DNA from: Natronosalvus vescus
GTDB lineage: Archaea > Halobacteriota > Halobacteria > Halobacteriales > Natrialbaceae
NCBI RefSeq assembly: GCF_023973145.1
Contig: NZ_CP099546.1
Location: 558,001-622,000 of the forward strand
Length of the DNA: 64,000 nt
Direction: 5' to 3'
Of this stretch, positions 42,537-51,229 are shown piece after piece (positions within the stretch are counted from its first letter, which is position 1; the number at the start of each line of letters is the position of its first letter). Below the pieces are notes generated by a model, which was not told the DNA's origin, did no database searches, and worked only from the letters and a program-made list of their open reading frames with translations. Position numbers and translations under genes: made by a program.

Positions 42537-45500
42537 TCACCTGTCATCGCTAGCCGTGTTCTCGAACAGCAACTCGAACGCTTTTCGCTCGGCTTTTCGG
42601 AGGTGCTGGTGGAACGTCGGCGGTGCCACTCCCATCGATTCGGCGACCGCTTCGCCAGTCGACGTTCGAGGCCACTCGAAGAACCCAGCGTAGTACGCGG
42701 CTTCCAGGCAGGCGCGCTGTCGATCGGTGAGGGCTCTGACGAGGTGATGCTGCATTCGCGTTGGATCGTCGCGCGGTCGCGTGACCTGTTTCCGGCGGAG
42801 CATCTCCGCCTGTGGGTATTGTTCCGTGATGGCGTCGGTGACGCCCCGAACCTCGGCCGTTGGCGCGAGGTGGATTATCGTCTGGATGTCGCCGTCTTCG
42901 ATGACGGCCCGTTCGACGTAGCCGCCGAGGGATCCAACGGTCGAAATCACGGGCGGATCGACCATCCGAAGTTCGAACCTGGTCGAATCGTCCGCCGAAA
43001 AGGTGGTTACGCCCTTCCAGTGTGGGTGGCGCTCGACGAGGGTACTCAGGGTGTCGGTCGCATCCGGCGTTGCGTTGCCGTAAACGAGGAATTCGCCGTC
43101 GCCGAGGGGAACCGTATTCTCGAGCGTGATGGTTCCCTCCATCCCGACCGGCCTGTCGAGGTCAGCAAACGCGTCCTGGATCTGGAACTCGAGTTCGACG
43201 AGGTCGTCGCTCAACAGTGCCCGTCGTTGCTCGGCGGCGGCTATCGCGTGGCCGATGATCGTCCCGAGGCGACCGATGATCGCCGTCTCGTCGGCGTCGA
43301 ACGCGTTCAGTCGGTCGGCGTACACGCCGAGCATGCCATACACGGTTCCCTCGTGAACGATTGGAACCGACGCCATAGCAGTGAATCCGTACTCAGCCGC
43401 GGCCTCCCGCCACGGTTCGAACGATGGATCCGAGAAGACGTCCTGGATGGCCTGTGTCTCCTGTTCGCGGATGGCCGTCGCTCCGGGGCCCTCGCTCGTC
43501 GGATCGTCCGGATCCATCGAGATCGTAATCTCGTCGACGTAGCCGCGCGTCTCGGCGGTGGCACGCGGTGTGATGGTGTCGGTGGCCGCGTCGACGGCGG
43601 CCAGCCACGCGAACTCGTAGGCGTCGGCCGCCGCCAGTGCGTCACAGGCGGCCTGTTCGATCTCCCCCCGAGTCGATTGCTCGATGACGGCGTCCGTGAT
43701 CTCCCTGCTGACCTCGTTGATGCTGTTGAGCGCCGCGAGTTGTTCGCGCTGGCGCTCGAGTTCGTCTTTGTACTGCGTTCGTTCGGTAACGTTCTGTGAC
43801 ATTCCCAACGCGGCAAAGACATCGCCGTCGTCGTCGCGAACGGGAGTGAAGTTGAACTGGTACGTGTCGTCTCCAATCTCGCTCTCGAACTGTGACCGCT
43901 CGCCGTCGAGGGTCGCTTCGTAGTGTGGTATGACGACATTCGCGACCTCTTCGGGGAGCGATTCACGTAGTGAGGTTCCCTCGAGTTCCGCTGCCGTCAT
44001 ATCCGAATCACCCTCTAGCGTCCCACCGAACGCGACGTATCGAAGGCTGGAGTCTACCAGTGCGACGACGCCGTTCGGGAAGTGATCGATGAACGTTTGA
44101 TAGCGGCGTCTCGACTTCTCGAGTTCGCGCTCGCGCTCGACGCGATCACTGATGTCTCGGACGACGCCGACGTGACCGGTTTCGTCGACCTCGACCGGCA
44201 ACAGGCCGATACGACTCTCCACGACGAAGGAGGCTCCGTCGGCCCGGTAGAGTTCTTCTTCGAGGACGGCGATGTCCGTATCCCCCAATTCGAGTTCGGT
44301 CTGTTTTTCGTTCGCGATTTCGACGAAGTGATCGTCAAACGTTGTTTCCGCGTGGGCACCGAGGAGTTCCTCCCGATCGTATCCCGTCAACGACGCAAAC
44401 GCATCGTTGACCATCGTGAATCGGCGGTCGCTGTCGAGGACGTAGATTCCCTCGTCGACCGTCTCGAAGATTCGCTCGTATTGCTCTAACGTGCGCTCGC
44501 GTTGTTTCTGATCGGTGATTTCGCGGAAGTACACCGAGAGTCCGCTCTCGGACGGGTAAATGGCGTTCGAGAACCACCTGTCGATCGGATCGTAGTAGTC
44601 CTCGAAGACGGCCGGTTGCTGGGTGTCCCGCGCCTCGTACAGCGCGCGTTCGAACGGATCGGTGAGAACGACCTCGTCGCGAATGTCTTCGCCGACGGCG
44701 GACTCGTCAACCCCCAGGACGCTCGCCGCGTGGTCGTTCAGGTAGCGAAACTGCAGCCGATCGTCGAGCGCGTAGAACCCGTCGGAGATCCGCTCGAACA
44801 CCTCGTCGAGTTCGGCCTGGAGCTCGTTGCGCTGGCGCTCGAGTCGAAGCTCCATCCGTTTCAGGTCAGTCACGTCTTTCCCGGCAACGATGACTCGTTC
44901 GACCGCGCCGTCGTCGTCGAACAGTGGCGCTGCAGTGAGCGACACCCAGTGACGATTGCCGGTCGGATCCGTGTGTTGAACCAGTCGCTCGGTGATCGGC
45001 TCCCCGGTTTCGATCACGGTCGGAACCGGGTGCTCCGCCGGCGGAACCGCCTTCCCGTCGGCGTCGTAGACGTTCAAATCCTCGAACGTGACCGTCGGGA
45101 GTTCCGGCTCCTCGATTCCCAGTGCGCGTCTCGCCCGGGAGTTCATCCGCTCGAGCGACCCGTCGTCCTCGAAGACTGCAAGCCTGATCGGGGCAGTCTC
45201 CAGCAGTCGTTCCGAGAGTTCGCGCTCGCGGTGAACGGTGTCCTCGTGTTGGCGGCGATCGGTCATGTCCCGCGTTACCTTGGTGTACCCCTGCAGCGAC
45301 CCGTCCGCGTCGCGGATTGCCGTGATGGTGACGTTCGCCCAGAATAGCGAGCCGTCGGCTCGAACACGCCACCCTTCCTCCTGTATCGAGCCGCGTTCGG
45401 CGGCCGTGTTCAGGTTCGCCTCGGGAACGCCGTCGTCGCGGTTCGCCTCTGTGTAGAACGTGGCGACGTGTTTTCCGACGATGTCGTCTTTCCCGTAGCC

Positions 45501-45920
45501 TTTGATCCGTTCGGCACCAGCATTCCAGGTCTGGACGTACCCCTCCGCGTCGAGCAGGAAGATTGCGTACTCCTCGACCGCATCGACCAGTGCCTCGAAC
45601 TGGACGTGCGCGTCTCGAGGCGACCCCACTCGCGGTTCCCGATCCGTGACGTCAGTACCGGTCGATTCTGGTCGAACCGTCGACTCGCGACCCTGTTCGA
45701 CACGGGGCGTCGCCGACGGTCGCCACCAGACGCGGGCGTTTGCACCGACTTTTTTGGTTTCGAGCCAACCGTGTTCGACCAGCTGCTCCAGTCGAGCGTA
45801 GGTACCTCGATGCCCGAGGTCGTGCGATGCTGCGACGTCCGAGGTCGTGAGCGGTTCGCCACCAACCTCGAACGTCGTGAGCGTTTCCTGGAGGTGGGCA
45901 GTCAGCGGTTCCGATCCCAT
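42537..45920 (-). CDS. Large multi-PAS Bat-type regulator
   Basis: A 1127-aa soluble sensor-regulator. A winged-helix-like segment opens it (TSDVAASHDLGHRGTYARLEQLVEHGWLETK). Several PAS domains follow in series, each ending in an IT-D-R-R/E-R type boundary (TRDMTDRRQHEDT, AGKDVTDLKRME, FREITDQKQRERT, VRDISDRVERERE). Next come a GAF domain, a Bat domain and a C-terminal HTH_10 (LTDRQRACLEAAYYAGFFEWPR, then APPTFHQHLRKAERKAFELL). It probably integrates redox, light or ligand cues to control transcription directly. I chose the ATG at 45918-45920 (MGSEPLTAHLQ). Another ATG 33 nt upstream is possible. Confidence 0.92.
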   Translation of the reverse strand: MGSEPLTAHLQETLTTFEVGGEPLTTSDVAASHDLGHRGTYARLEQLVEHGWLETKKVGANARVWWRPSATPRVEQGRESTVRPESTGTDVTDREPRVGSPRDAHVQFEALVDAVEEYAIFLLDAEGYVQTWNAGAERIKGYGKDDIVGKHVATFYTEANRDDGVPEANLNTAAERGSIQEEGWRVRADGSLFWANVTITAIRDADGSLQGYTKVTRDMTDRRQHEDTVHRERELSERLLETAPIRLAVFEDDGSLERMNSRARRALGIEEPELPTVTFEDLNVYDADGKAVPPAEHPVPTVIETGEPITERLVQHTDPTGNRHWVSLTAAPLFDDDGAVERVIVAGKDVTDLKRMELRLERQRNELQAELDEVFERISDGFYALDDRLQFRYLNDHAASVLGVDESAVGEDIRDEVVLTDPFERALYEARDTQQPAVFEDYYDPIDRWFSNAIYPSESGLSVYFREITDQKQRERTLEQYERIFETVDEGIYVLDSDRRFTMVNDAFASLTGYDREELLGAHAETTFDDHFVEIANEKQTELELGDTDIAVLEEELYRADGASFVVESRIGLLPVEVDETGHVGVVRDISDRVERERELEKSRRRYQTFIDHFPNGVVALVDSSLRYVAFGGTLEGDSDMTAAELEGTSLRESLPEEVANVVIPHYEATLDGERSQFESEIGDDTYQFNFTPVRDDDGDVFAALGMSQNVTERTQYKDELERQREQLAALNSINEVSREITDAVIEQSTRGEIEQAACDALAAADAYEFAWLAAVDAATDTITPRATAETRGYVDEITISMDPDDPTSEGPGATAIREQETQAIQDVFSDPSFEPWREAAAEYGFTAMASVPIVHEGTVYGMLGVYADRLNAFDADETAIIGRLGTIIGHAIAAAEQRRALLSDDLVELEFQIQDAFADLDRPVGMEGTITLENTVPLGDGEFLVYGNATPDATDTLSTLVERHPHWKGVTTFSADDSTRFELRMVDPPVISTVGSLGGYVERAVIEDGDIQTIIHLAPTAEVRGVTDAITEQYPQAEMLRRKQVTRPRDDPTRMQHHLVRALTDRQRACLEAAYYAGFFEWPRTSTGEAVAESMGVAPPTFHQHLRKAERKAFELLFENTASDDR

Positions 45921-46157
45921 TGGCCTGTATGCAGGCTTCAAGCGTATTAACATTCCGTCGACGGAACTGACGCGGTAGATACGCGTGATGCGGCCGGAGA
46001 ATCCGTGTTGTGAAGCCCGTTTACCTCGTCTGTATTCGCGTGTTCGAAACCGCACGGACACACCAATCGAACGCACCTAATCACTTCTAGTGTCCCCTTA
46101 TGCATCTTGAGGGTTATCCCATATATGTATCAACGCTGAACGACTGCCTCCCTTACC

Positions 46158-46520
46158 ATGTCCCATACTCCAGATAACGTGGCCGAAAAACCGTCGAGCG
46201 AGTCAGAACTGAGCGCCAGTGACCGGCACGCACTCCTCACGTCGGATCGACGGCGACTGATACTCGACGTCCTCTCGGGGACGACCACCCCGATCGAACT
46301 CAAGGAACTCGCTGCTGGAATCGCCGCTCGGGAGGACGGGATCGACGCTACGGACGCGGCGATACGGAACGTACAAATCGACCTCCATCACAACCATCTC
46401 CCTTGCTTCGATGCGGCGGGACTCATCGTGTACGACGCCGACGGAACCGTCGTCGACCCGTCACCCCTCGCTGACGTCCGGTTTACCGTCCGGTTCGACG
46501 TTGGAGCAGAAGAGTCGTAA
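46158..46520 (+). CDS. Small winged-helix protein (DUF7344-like)
   Basis: A 120-aa acidic DNA-binding-type protein. The core DRHALLTSDRRRLILDVLSGTTTPIELKELAAGIAARE, followed by VQIDLHHNHLPCFDAAGLIVYDADGTVVDPSPL, is the haloarchaeal winged-helix pattern (DUF7344-like) and has a relative at 49484-49897. It is divergent from the multi-PAS regulator with a 237-bp AT-richer gap, and probably acts as a local or global regulator. A T-run at 46568-46573 after its stop may end transcription. Confidence 0.8.
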   Translation: MSHTPDNVAEKPSSESELSASDRHALLTSDRRRLILDVLSGTTTPIELKELAAGIAAREDGIDATDAAIRNVQIDLHHNHLPCFDAAGLIVYDADGTVVDPSPLADVRFTVRFDVGAEES

Positions 46521-46567
46521 CCGAGTGCTCCTCGCCTGAGTACGTCGATAGGGACGGCAGCGGTCGA

Positions 46568-46573
46568 TTTTTT
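46568..46573 (+). terminator. T-run, possible terminator
   Basis: Six consecutive T within GATTTTTTGGG, 47 bp after the stop of the small winged-helix gene. Oligo-T stretches terminate archaeal RNA polymerase. Confidence 0.3.
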
Positions 46574-46664
46574 GGGTCGGCTCTTTAGTTCGTCACAGCG
46601 TCGCGCCTCGCATCGGCGGGGCCAAAACGAAACCACCTAACCTCCGCCACCACTGGGTCGAGCT

Positions 46665-47213
46665 ATGAACGACACCCCCGAGGTCGTCGTCCTCCGTCTC
46701 GGTCATCGCCCCGGTCGGGACGAACGGATGACGACGCACGTCGGCCTGACGGCTCGAGCGCTCGGTGCCGACCGCGTGCTCTTCCCCGAGAACGCCGGCC
46801 AGTCGCTCGAGACCGTCGCGGACATTACCGACCGATTCGGCGGTCCGTTTGACGTCGACCTCACGGACTCCTCTCGCGGCGTCGTCCGGGACTGGGACGG
46901 CGTGGTCGTCCACCTCACGATGTACGGCGAGCGTGTCCAGGACGTGGAAGCCGAAATTCGGGCCGTCCATCTCGAGGATGACGAACCGCTCCTGATCGTC
47001 GTCGGCGCGGAGAAGGTTCCGTTCGACGTCTACGAGGAAGCCGACTGGAACGTCGGCGTCACCAACCAGCCCCACTCCGAGGTCGCGGGGCTGGCCGTCT
47101 TTTTGGATCGACTGCTCGAGGGTCGGGAACTCGAGCGCGAGTGGACGGATGCCGACCGGCGCGTGGTTCCGATGGAGACCGGGAAGCGGGTGGTGTCGGC
47201 GGACGAGGAGTGA
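46665..47213 (+). CDS. trm56: tRNA (cytidine(56)-2'-O)-methyltransferase
   Basis: aTrm56 methylates C56 of the tRNA T-loop, an archaea-specific modification. The 182-aa protein has the SPOUT-type pattern of the family: VVVLRLGHRPGRDERMTTHVGLTARALGA at the start, SRGVVRDWDGVVVHLTMYGERVQD in the middle and LLIVVGAEKVPFDVYEEADWNVGVTNQPHSEVAGLAVFLDRLL at the knot. It lies upstream of tfe on the same strand with a 139-bp gap, so it may be a separate transcript. Confidence 0.95.
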   Translation: MNDTPEVVVLRLGHRPGRDERMTTHVGLTARALGADRVLFPENAGQSLETVADITDRFGGPFDVDLTDSSRGVVRDWDGVVVHLTMYGERVQDVEAEIRAVHLEDDEPLLIVVGAEKVPFDVYEEADWNVGVTNQPHSEVAGLAVFLDRLLEGRELEREWTDADRRVVPMETGKRVVSADEE

Positions 47214-47352
47214 TCGGTCGGCGGACTGTTCGAGTCGCCCACGGCACTTTCGTCGCCCCTTCGAGCCGTCCGCCTCGATGCCGGCTCCACGTGAGGTAGT
47301 GCCCACCACCGAGTAACAAGACTTAATGGCCGTATGCGATTATAACAGGCTA

Positions 47353-47877
47353 ATGGCTTTTGAGGACCTGCTCGAGGATCCGGTCATCCAGAAGTACCTT
47401 CACGAGCTCGTCGGTCCAAAGGGGATGCCCGTCGCGGCGGCACCGCCGGACGGGGAGGTTACCGACGAGGAACTCGCGGAGAAGCTGGATCTCGAGCTCA
47501 ACGACGTGCGGCGAGCGCTGTTCATCCTGTACGAGAACGATCTCGCCACCTATCGTCGCCTCCGCGACGAGGACTCGGGCTGGCTCACCTACCTCTGGAC
47601 GTTCGAGTACGACAACATCCCCGAGAACCTCGAGGAGGAACTGTACCGGCTCCACGACGCCCTCGAGGATCGCCGGCAGTACGAACAGAACCACGAGTTC
47701 TACCTCTGTGAGATCTGTTCGATCCGCTTCGAGTTCGGCGAGGCGATGGACTTCGGCTTCGAGTGCCCCGAGTGTGGGTCGCCAGTGGAGTCGATGGACA
47801 ACAGCCGGCTCGTCCACGCGATGGACGACCGTCTCGATGCACTCGAGGACGAACTGAACATCGACGTGGAAGGCTAA
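47353..47877 (+). CDS. tfe: Transcription initiation factor E, alpha subunit (TFE)
   Basis: TFE helps open promoters with TBP, TFB and RNA polymerase. The 174-aa protein has the N-terminal extended winged helix (PDGEVTDEELAEKLDLELNDVRRALFILYENDLATYRRLRDEDSGWLTYLW) and a C-terminal zinc ribbon with ligands CEIC and CPEC around residues 122-145. The start is the ATG at 47353, about 29 bp after a TATA-like ACTTAATGG, so the mRNA is almost leaderless. The stop overlaps the DUF2110 start by one base, so the two are probably cotranscribed. Confidence 0.97.
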   Translation: MAFEDLLEDPVIQKYLHELVGPKGMPVAAAPPDGEVTDEELAEKLDLELNDVRRALFILYENDLATYRRLRDEDSGWLTYLWTFEYDNIPENLEEELYRLHDALEDRRQYEQNHEFYLCEICSIRFEFGEAMDFGFECPECGSPVESMDNSRLVHAMDDRLDALEDELNIDVEG

Positions 47878-48575
47878 TGGTCGTTCTGGCAACCAAAATC
47901 TACGTCGAGGGAGACGCACGCCAGCGCGCGCTCGACTCCCTGCGATCGCTCGTCGACAACGACATCGGCGACCTCGAGGTCGAGTTCGACCTGGGGATCC
48001 GCCACGACGACTTCCCCTCCGTGACCATCGAGGGCGAGGACGCCGTCGTCGCCCGCAACGTCCTCCGGGAGGAGTGGGGCGAGATCGTCCCCGACCTCGA
48101 GGCCGGGGAGACCTACGTCGGGACGCTCGAGCGCTGGGACGAGGACGGGTTCGTTCTCGATGCGGGCACGGCAGTTCGGATCCCGACCGACCAGCTAGGG
48201 CTTGGGCCCGGTTCCCCCGCACAGATCCGTGAGCGGTTCGGGTTAGTCCAGCACCTGCCGATAGAGTTCGTCTACGGCGGCGCTGATGGCGACACCGATG
48301 ACGGCGAGGATGCCCCCTCTCGCCTCAGCGACGCCGAACGCGACCACCTCTTCGAGTGGTCTCGTGGCGACGGCCGACTGAACGTCAACAGCGCGACACG
48401 CGCCGAGGTGCGAGCGACGCTAAACCGCGCCGGCCACGCCCAGGATTACGTCACGGTCGAACGTCTCGGTTTGCTCGAGCAGAGCGTGATCTGCACCGAC
48501 GACACTGATCCGCCGGGACTGCTCGCGAGTATTGGCTCGTATCTGCCCGCTGAGTTGCGCTGTGTCGTCCCCTGA
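47877..48575 (+). CDS. DUF2110-family protein
   Basis: A 232-aa archaeal protein whose start overlaps the tfe stop (TAATGG). It opens with VVLATKIYVEGDARQRALDSLRSLVDNDIGDL. In the middle it has a short S1-like or KOW-like strand block (YVGTLERWDEDGFVLDAGTAVRIP). The C-terminal part resembles a helix-hairpin-helix (RLNVNSATRAEVRATLNRAGHAQDYVTVERLG). The function is unknown; the tight link with TFE suggests a role in transcription or RNA. Confidence 0.85.
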   Translation: MVVLATKIYVEGDARQRALDSLRSLVDNDIGDLEVEFDLGIRHDDFPSVTIEGEDAVVARNVLREEWGEIVPDLEAGETYVGTLERWDEDGFVLDAGTAVRIPTDQLGLGPGSPAQIRERFGLVQHLPIEFVYGGADGDTDDGEDAPSRLSDAERDHLFEWSRGDGRLNVNSATRAEVRATLNRAGHAQDYVTVERLGLLEQSVICTDDTDPPGLLASIGSYLPAELRCVVP

Positions 48576-48590
48576 CCCTGACCCGCACCA

Positions 48591-49373
48591 ATGGACGTGA
48601 ACGTTAACCGCCGCCTCCTCCTCGCAACCGCCGTCGTCGCACTGTTGATGGTGACCGCCGGCTGTTCGATGATCTTCGGGGGCATCTCCGATGAGACGCT
48701 CGACGAAGAGCAGGACTACGACGACCTCCGGGATCGGGAGGCGAACGTCACCATCGAGGTTGGCAGCGGTGGCATTATCAGCAGTGGCGAGTTCAGAGCC
48801 GTCTACGACCTGAACGATACCGAGGAACTCTCGCTGTACCGGTCGACCTTCTACCGAGAGAACGCTCTCGACATTCGTGCCGTCCGTTACTGGTATCCGA
48901 ACGGTACGGAACTCACCGGCTCGGAGATCCACGTCGACCAGGGCCGCTCGAGCACCGAGGTACGCGTCCCCGACAGCAACGGGACGCTGGCGTTTACCGG
49001 CGACGCGGGCCAGCGAACGTTCTACCTGCCTGCCTTCGTCGACGACTCTTACGAGGTGATCCTTCCGGAGGGGTATCGAACGACGAACTACCTCTTCGGA
49101 CAGGTGAGTCCAGGCGGGTACGACCGCGAGGTGAGAGACGACCGGGAGCACCTCACCTGGGAGCACACCGGTAGCTCGCTTTCGATTCGGTTTTACCCGA
49201 GTCGGGATATTCCAATCTTTATCGGGGTACTCGTCCTGGTCACCACGCTCGGCGGTCTCGGCGTCGCCTACTACTACCGGCAGGTCAAACGGCTCGAAGA
49301 ACAGCGTAAGGAGATGGGAATCGACGTGGAGATGGATGACGACGACAGGAAGCGACCACCGCCGGGGCGCTGA
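48591..49373 (+). CDS. Membrane-anchored lipoprotein-like protein (DUF5803-like)
   Basis: A 260-aa protein with an N-terminal signal helix (RRLLLATAVVALLMVTAGCSM) that ends in a lipobox-type Cys at about residue 25, an extracellular beta-rich domain, a second membrane helix near the end (DIPIFIGVLVLVTTLGGLGVAYYY) and a charged cytoplasmic tail. Haloarchaeal relatives are usually labelled DUF5803. It follows DUF2110 after 15 bp. The function is unknown; being both lipid- and helix-anchored would fix the domain at the cell surface. Confidence 0.82.
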   Translation: MDVNVNRRLLLATAVVALLMVTAGCSMIFGGISDETLDEEQDYDDLRDREANVTIEVGSGGIISSGEFRAVYDLNDTEELSLYRSTFYRENALDIRAVRYWYPNGTELTGSEIHVDQGRSSTEVRVPDSNGTLAFTGDAGQRTFYLPAFVDDSYEVILPEGYRTTNYLFGQVSPGGYDREVRDDREHLTWEHTGSSLSIRFYPSRDIPIFIGVLVLVTTLGGLGVAYYYRQVKRLEEQRKEMGIDVEMDDDDRKRPPPGR

Positions 49374-49483
49374 TCGGACGTACCCGCTCTGGATGATGGC
49401 TCGCTCTCGTAGGGAAGGTTGTGGACACGTCCCGCCGACCAACGACCGCCGTGGCGAGACCTCGACGATATATTGTCACCCTC

Positions 49484-49897
49484 TCAGACGTTCTCTTTAA
49501 ATCCTGGCTGCTGCTCCTTCTCGAGTCGTTGACAGCCGAGTATCAGCGACTCCGGAATATCGTCGGCGACGCTGTATAAGGCTTCGAACACGATAGCGAC
49601 CTCCTCGAATTTCGGCCCGCGAGACGCAACGAAGGGGTCGTTCTCCCATTCGATGAACCCTTTGTCGGCCAACATCGGCAGGTGGCGGTGATACAGTTCC
49701 TGTCGAATCTCGTCGGGATCGCCTGGGACGTTGGGATTGATCGCACTTTCCGGGAGCGGAACGGATTGATCGGCCGGGGCGTCGAGCAGCGAGACGACGA
49801 GCTGGCGGCGCGGCTCGGCCGTGATGGCACTGAAAACTCGATCCCACCCTTCGATGGTACGGTGCCCGTTTTCGATCCGTGTGTCCAGTTCCATCAT
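49484..49897 (-). CDS. Small winged-helix protein (DUF7344-like)
   Basis: A 137-aa protein with WDRVFSAITAEPRRQLVVSLLD, then EIRQELYHRHLPMLADKGFIEWENDPFVASRG, the same winged-helix pattern as the gene at 46158. A helical C-terminal segment (FEEVAIVFEALYSVADDIPESLILGCQRLEKEQQ) follows. It is probably a transcription regulator with unknown targets. Two ATGs start it (MMEL). It stands alone between the DUF5803-like gene and purM. Confidence 0.78.
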   Translation of the reverse strand: MMELDTRIENGHRTIEGWDRVFSAITAEPRRQLVVSLLDAPADQSVPLPESAINPNVPGDPDEIRQELYHRHLPMLADKGFIEWENDPFVASRGPKFEEVAIVFEALYSVADDIPESLILGCQRLEKEQQPGFKENV

Positions 49898-50090
49898 GCC
49901 ACGTTTTTGGCATACGACCGTATAAACAGTTACCCTAACGACACGATTGATGACTGGTCAGGACGTTGCCGATTGGCGTCGAACGGGTGCGGTCTGCTCG
50001 TGCTCCACCGGCAGCACGGATCACGCTGGACTCTCCTTCGGTCTCTGGATCTCGAATGCATCCGACGGATCGTTGCAGGACTCGAGCCGA

Positions 50091-51137
50091 TCAGGACAGC
50101 GAGAGGCCGCGAATCTCGACCGAGGAACCCTCCTCGACATGACCGATGATCGCTCCGTCGGTCTCCTCGAGGAGGGTCTCGGCGTCGGCTTCCTCGAGAG
50201 CGACGATGAATCCCGTACCCATGTTGAACGTCCGGTGCATCTCCTCGTCGCTGACGTTCCCTTCCTCGGCGATGAACTCGAAAATCGGCTGGATCGGGTG
50301 AGGGTTGTCGATCACGTACGTTCGCTCACCCATCCGGAGGAGGTTCGTCCACCCACCGCCGGTGATGTGGGCCGCCGCCCGCACGTCGTGTCGGCGCATC
50401 GGCTCGAGCAGGTCGGTGTACAGTCGGGTCGGGCGAAGCAGTTCCTGGCCGATCGTGACCTCCGGGTTCAGCGGGAAGGTGTCGTCGTAGTCGTGGTTCC
50501 GGGTTACGGCTTCCCGGGCGAGGGTGAGGCCGTTCGAGTGAACGCCGTTGGAGGGAAAGCCGACCAGCACGTCACCGACGGCGGCTTCCTCCTTGAGGAT
50601 CTCGCCTTTGAGCGCGAGACCGGCACAGGTGCCCGCGAGGTCGAAGCCGGTGATGACCTCGGGCATGACCGCGGTTTCGCCGCCCAGCAGGGTGAGGTTC
50701 GCTTCCTCGAGGCCGACGGCTAACCCTTCGCCGATTTCGGCGGTCAGGTCGTCGTCGGGTTCGTCGATCGCCAGGTAGTCGACGAATGCGACCGGTTCGA
50801 CGCCCGCGGCGACGAGGTCGTTGACGTTCATCGCGATGCAGTCGATGCCGATGGTCGAGAAGTCCTCGATAGCCTCGGCAACGAGTAGCTTGGTGCCGAC
50901 GCCGTCGGTCGCTAGCGCGAGGTAGCGGTCGCCGATGTCGAGCAGGCCGGCGTACTCCGTTTTCAGGCCGCTGCCGAACGCCTCGAGTAGCGCCGCCGTC
51001 GCGTCCTCGCTGGCGTCGATGTCGACGCCGGTGTCGGCGTAGGTGAGTTCCTGACCGTCCGCGTCGTCGCCGTCGATCGCCTCGCCGGCTTCGTGTTCGT
51101 CGCCTCCCGTCGGTGGTGCCTCGCCCTCGTTGCTCAT
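50091..51137 (-). CDS. purM: Phosphoribosylformylglycinamidine cyclo-ligase
   Basis: PurM closes the imidazole ring of purines by making AIR from FGAM with ATP. The 348-aa product has an acidic N-tail and then the AIR-synthase pattern: YADTGVDIDASEDATAALLEAFGSGLKTEYAGLLDIG, LALATDGVGTKLLVAEAI, GIDCIAMNVNDLVAAGVEPVAFVDYLAID, GLEEANLTLLGGETAVMPEVI, GFPSNGVHSNGLTLARE and HITGGGW. It starts at the ATG at 51135-51137. A degenerate hexanucleotide tract separates it from the convergent-side neighbour. Confidence 0.96.
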   Translation of the reverse strand: MSNEGEAPPTGGDEHEAGEAIDGDDADGQELTYADTGVDIDASEDATAALLEAFGSGLKTEYAGLLDIGDRYLALATDGVGTKLLVAEAIEDFSTIGIDCIAMNVNDLVAAGVEPVAFVDYLAIDEPDDDLTAEIGEGLAVGLEEANLTLLGGETAVMPEVITGFDLAGTCAGLALKGEILKEEAAVGDVLVGFPSNGVHSNGLTLAREAVTRNHDYDDTFPLNPEVTIGQELLRPTRLYTDLLEPMRRHDVRAAAHITGGGWTNLLRMGERTYVIDNPHPIQPIFEFIAEEGNVSDEEMHRTFNMGTGFIVALEEADAETLLEETDGAIIGHVEEGSSVEIRGLSLS

Positions 51138-51175
51138 GCTCGAGAGAGCACGGGGCTGAGAGAAAAGAACACCGG

Positions 51176-51210
51176 TCTTCGATTTCGATTTCGTTTCCGT
51201 TTCCGATTTT
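51176..51210. repeat. Degenerate hexanucleotide repeat tract 5
   Basis: TTCGAT, TTCGAT, TTCGTT, TCCGTT and TCCGAT in 6-bp register upstream of purM. Confidence 0.7.
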
Positions 51211-51229
51211 TGGGTTCCAATTCCACCCC

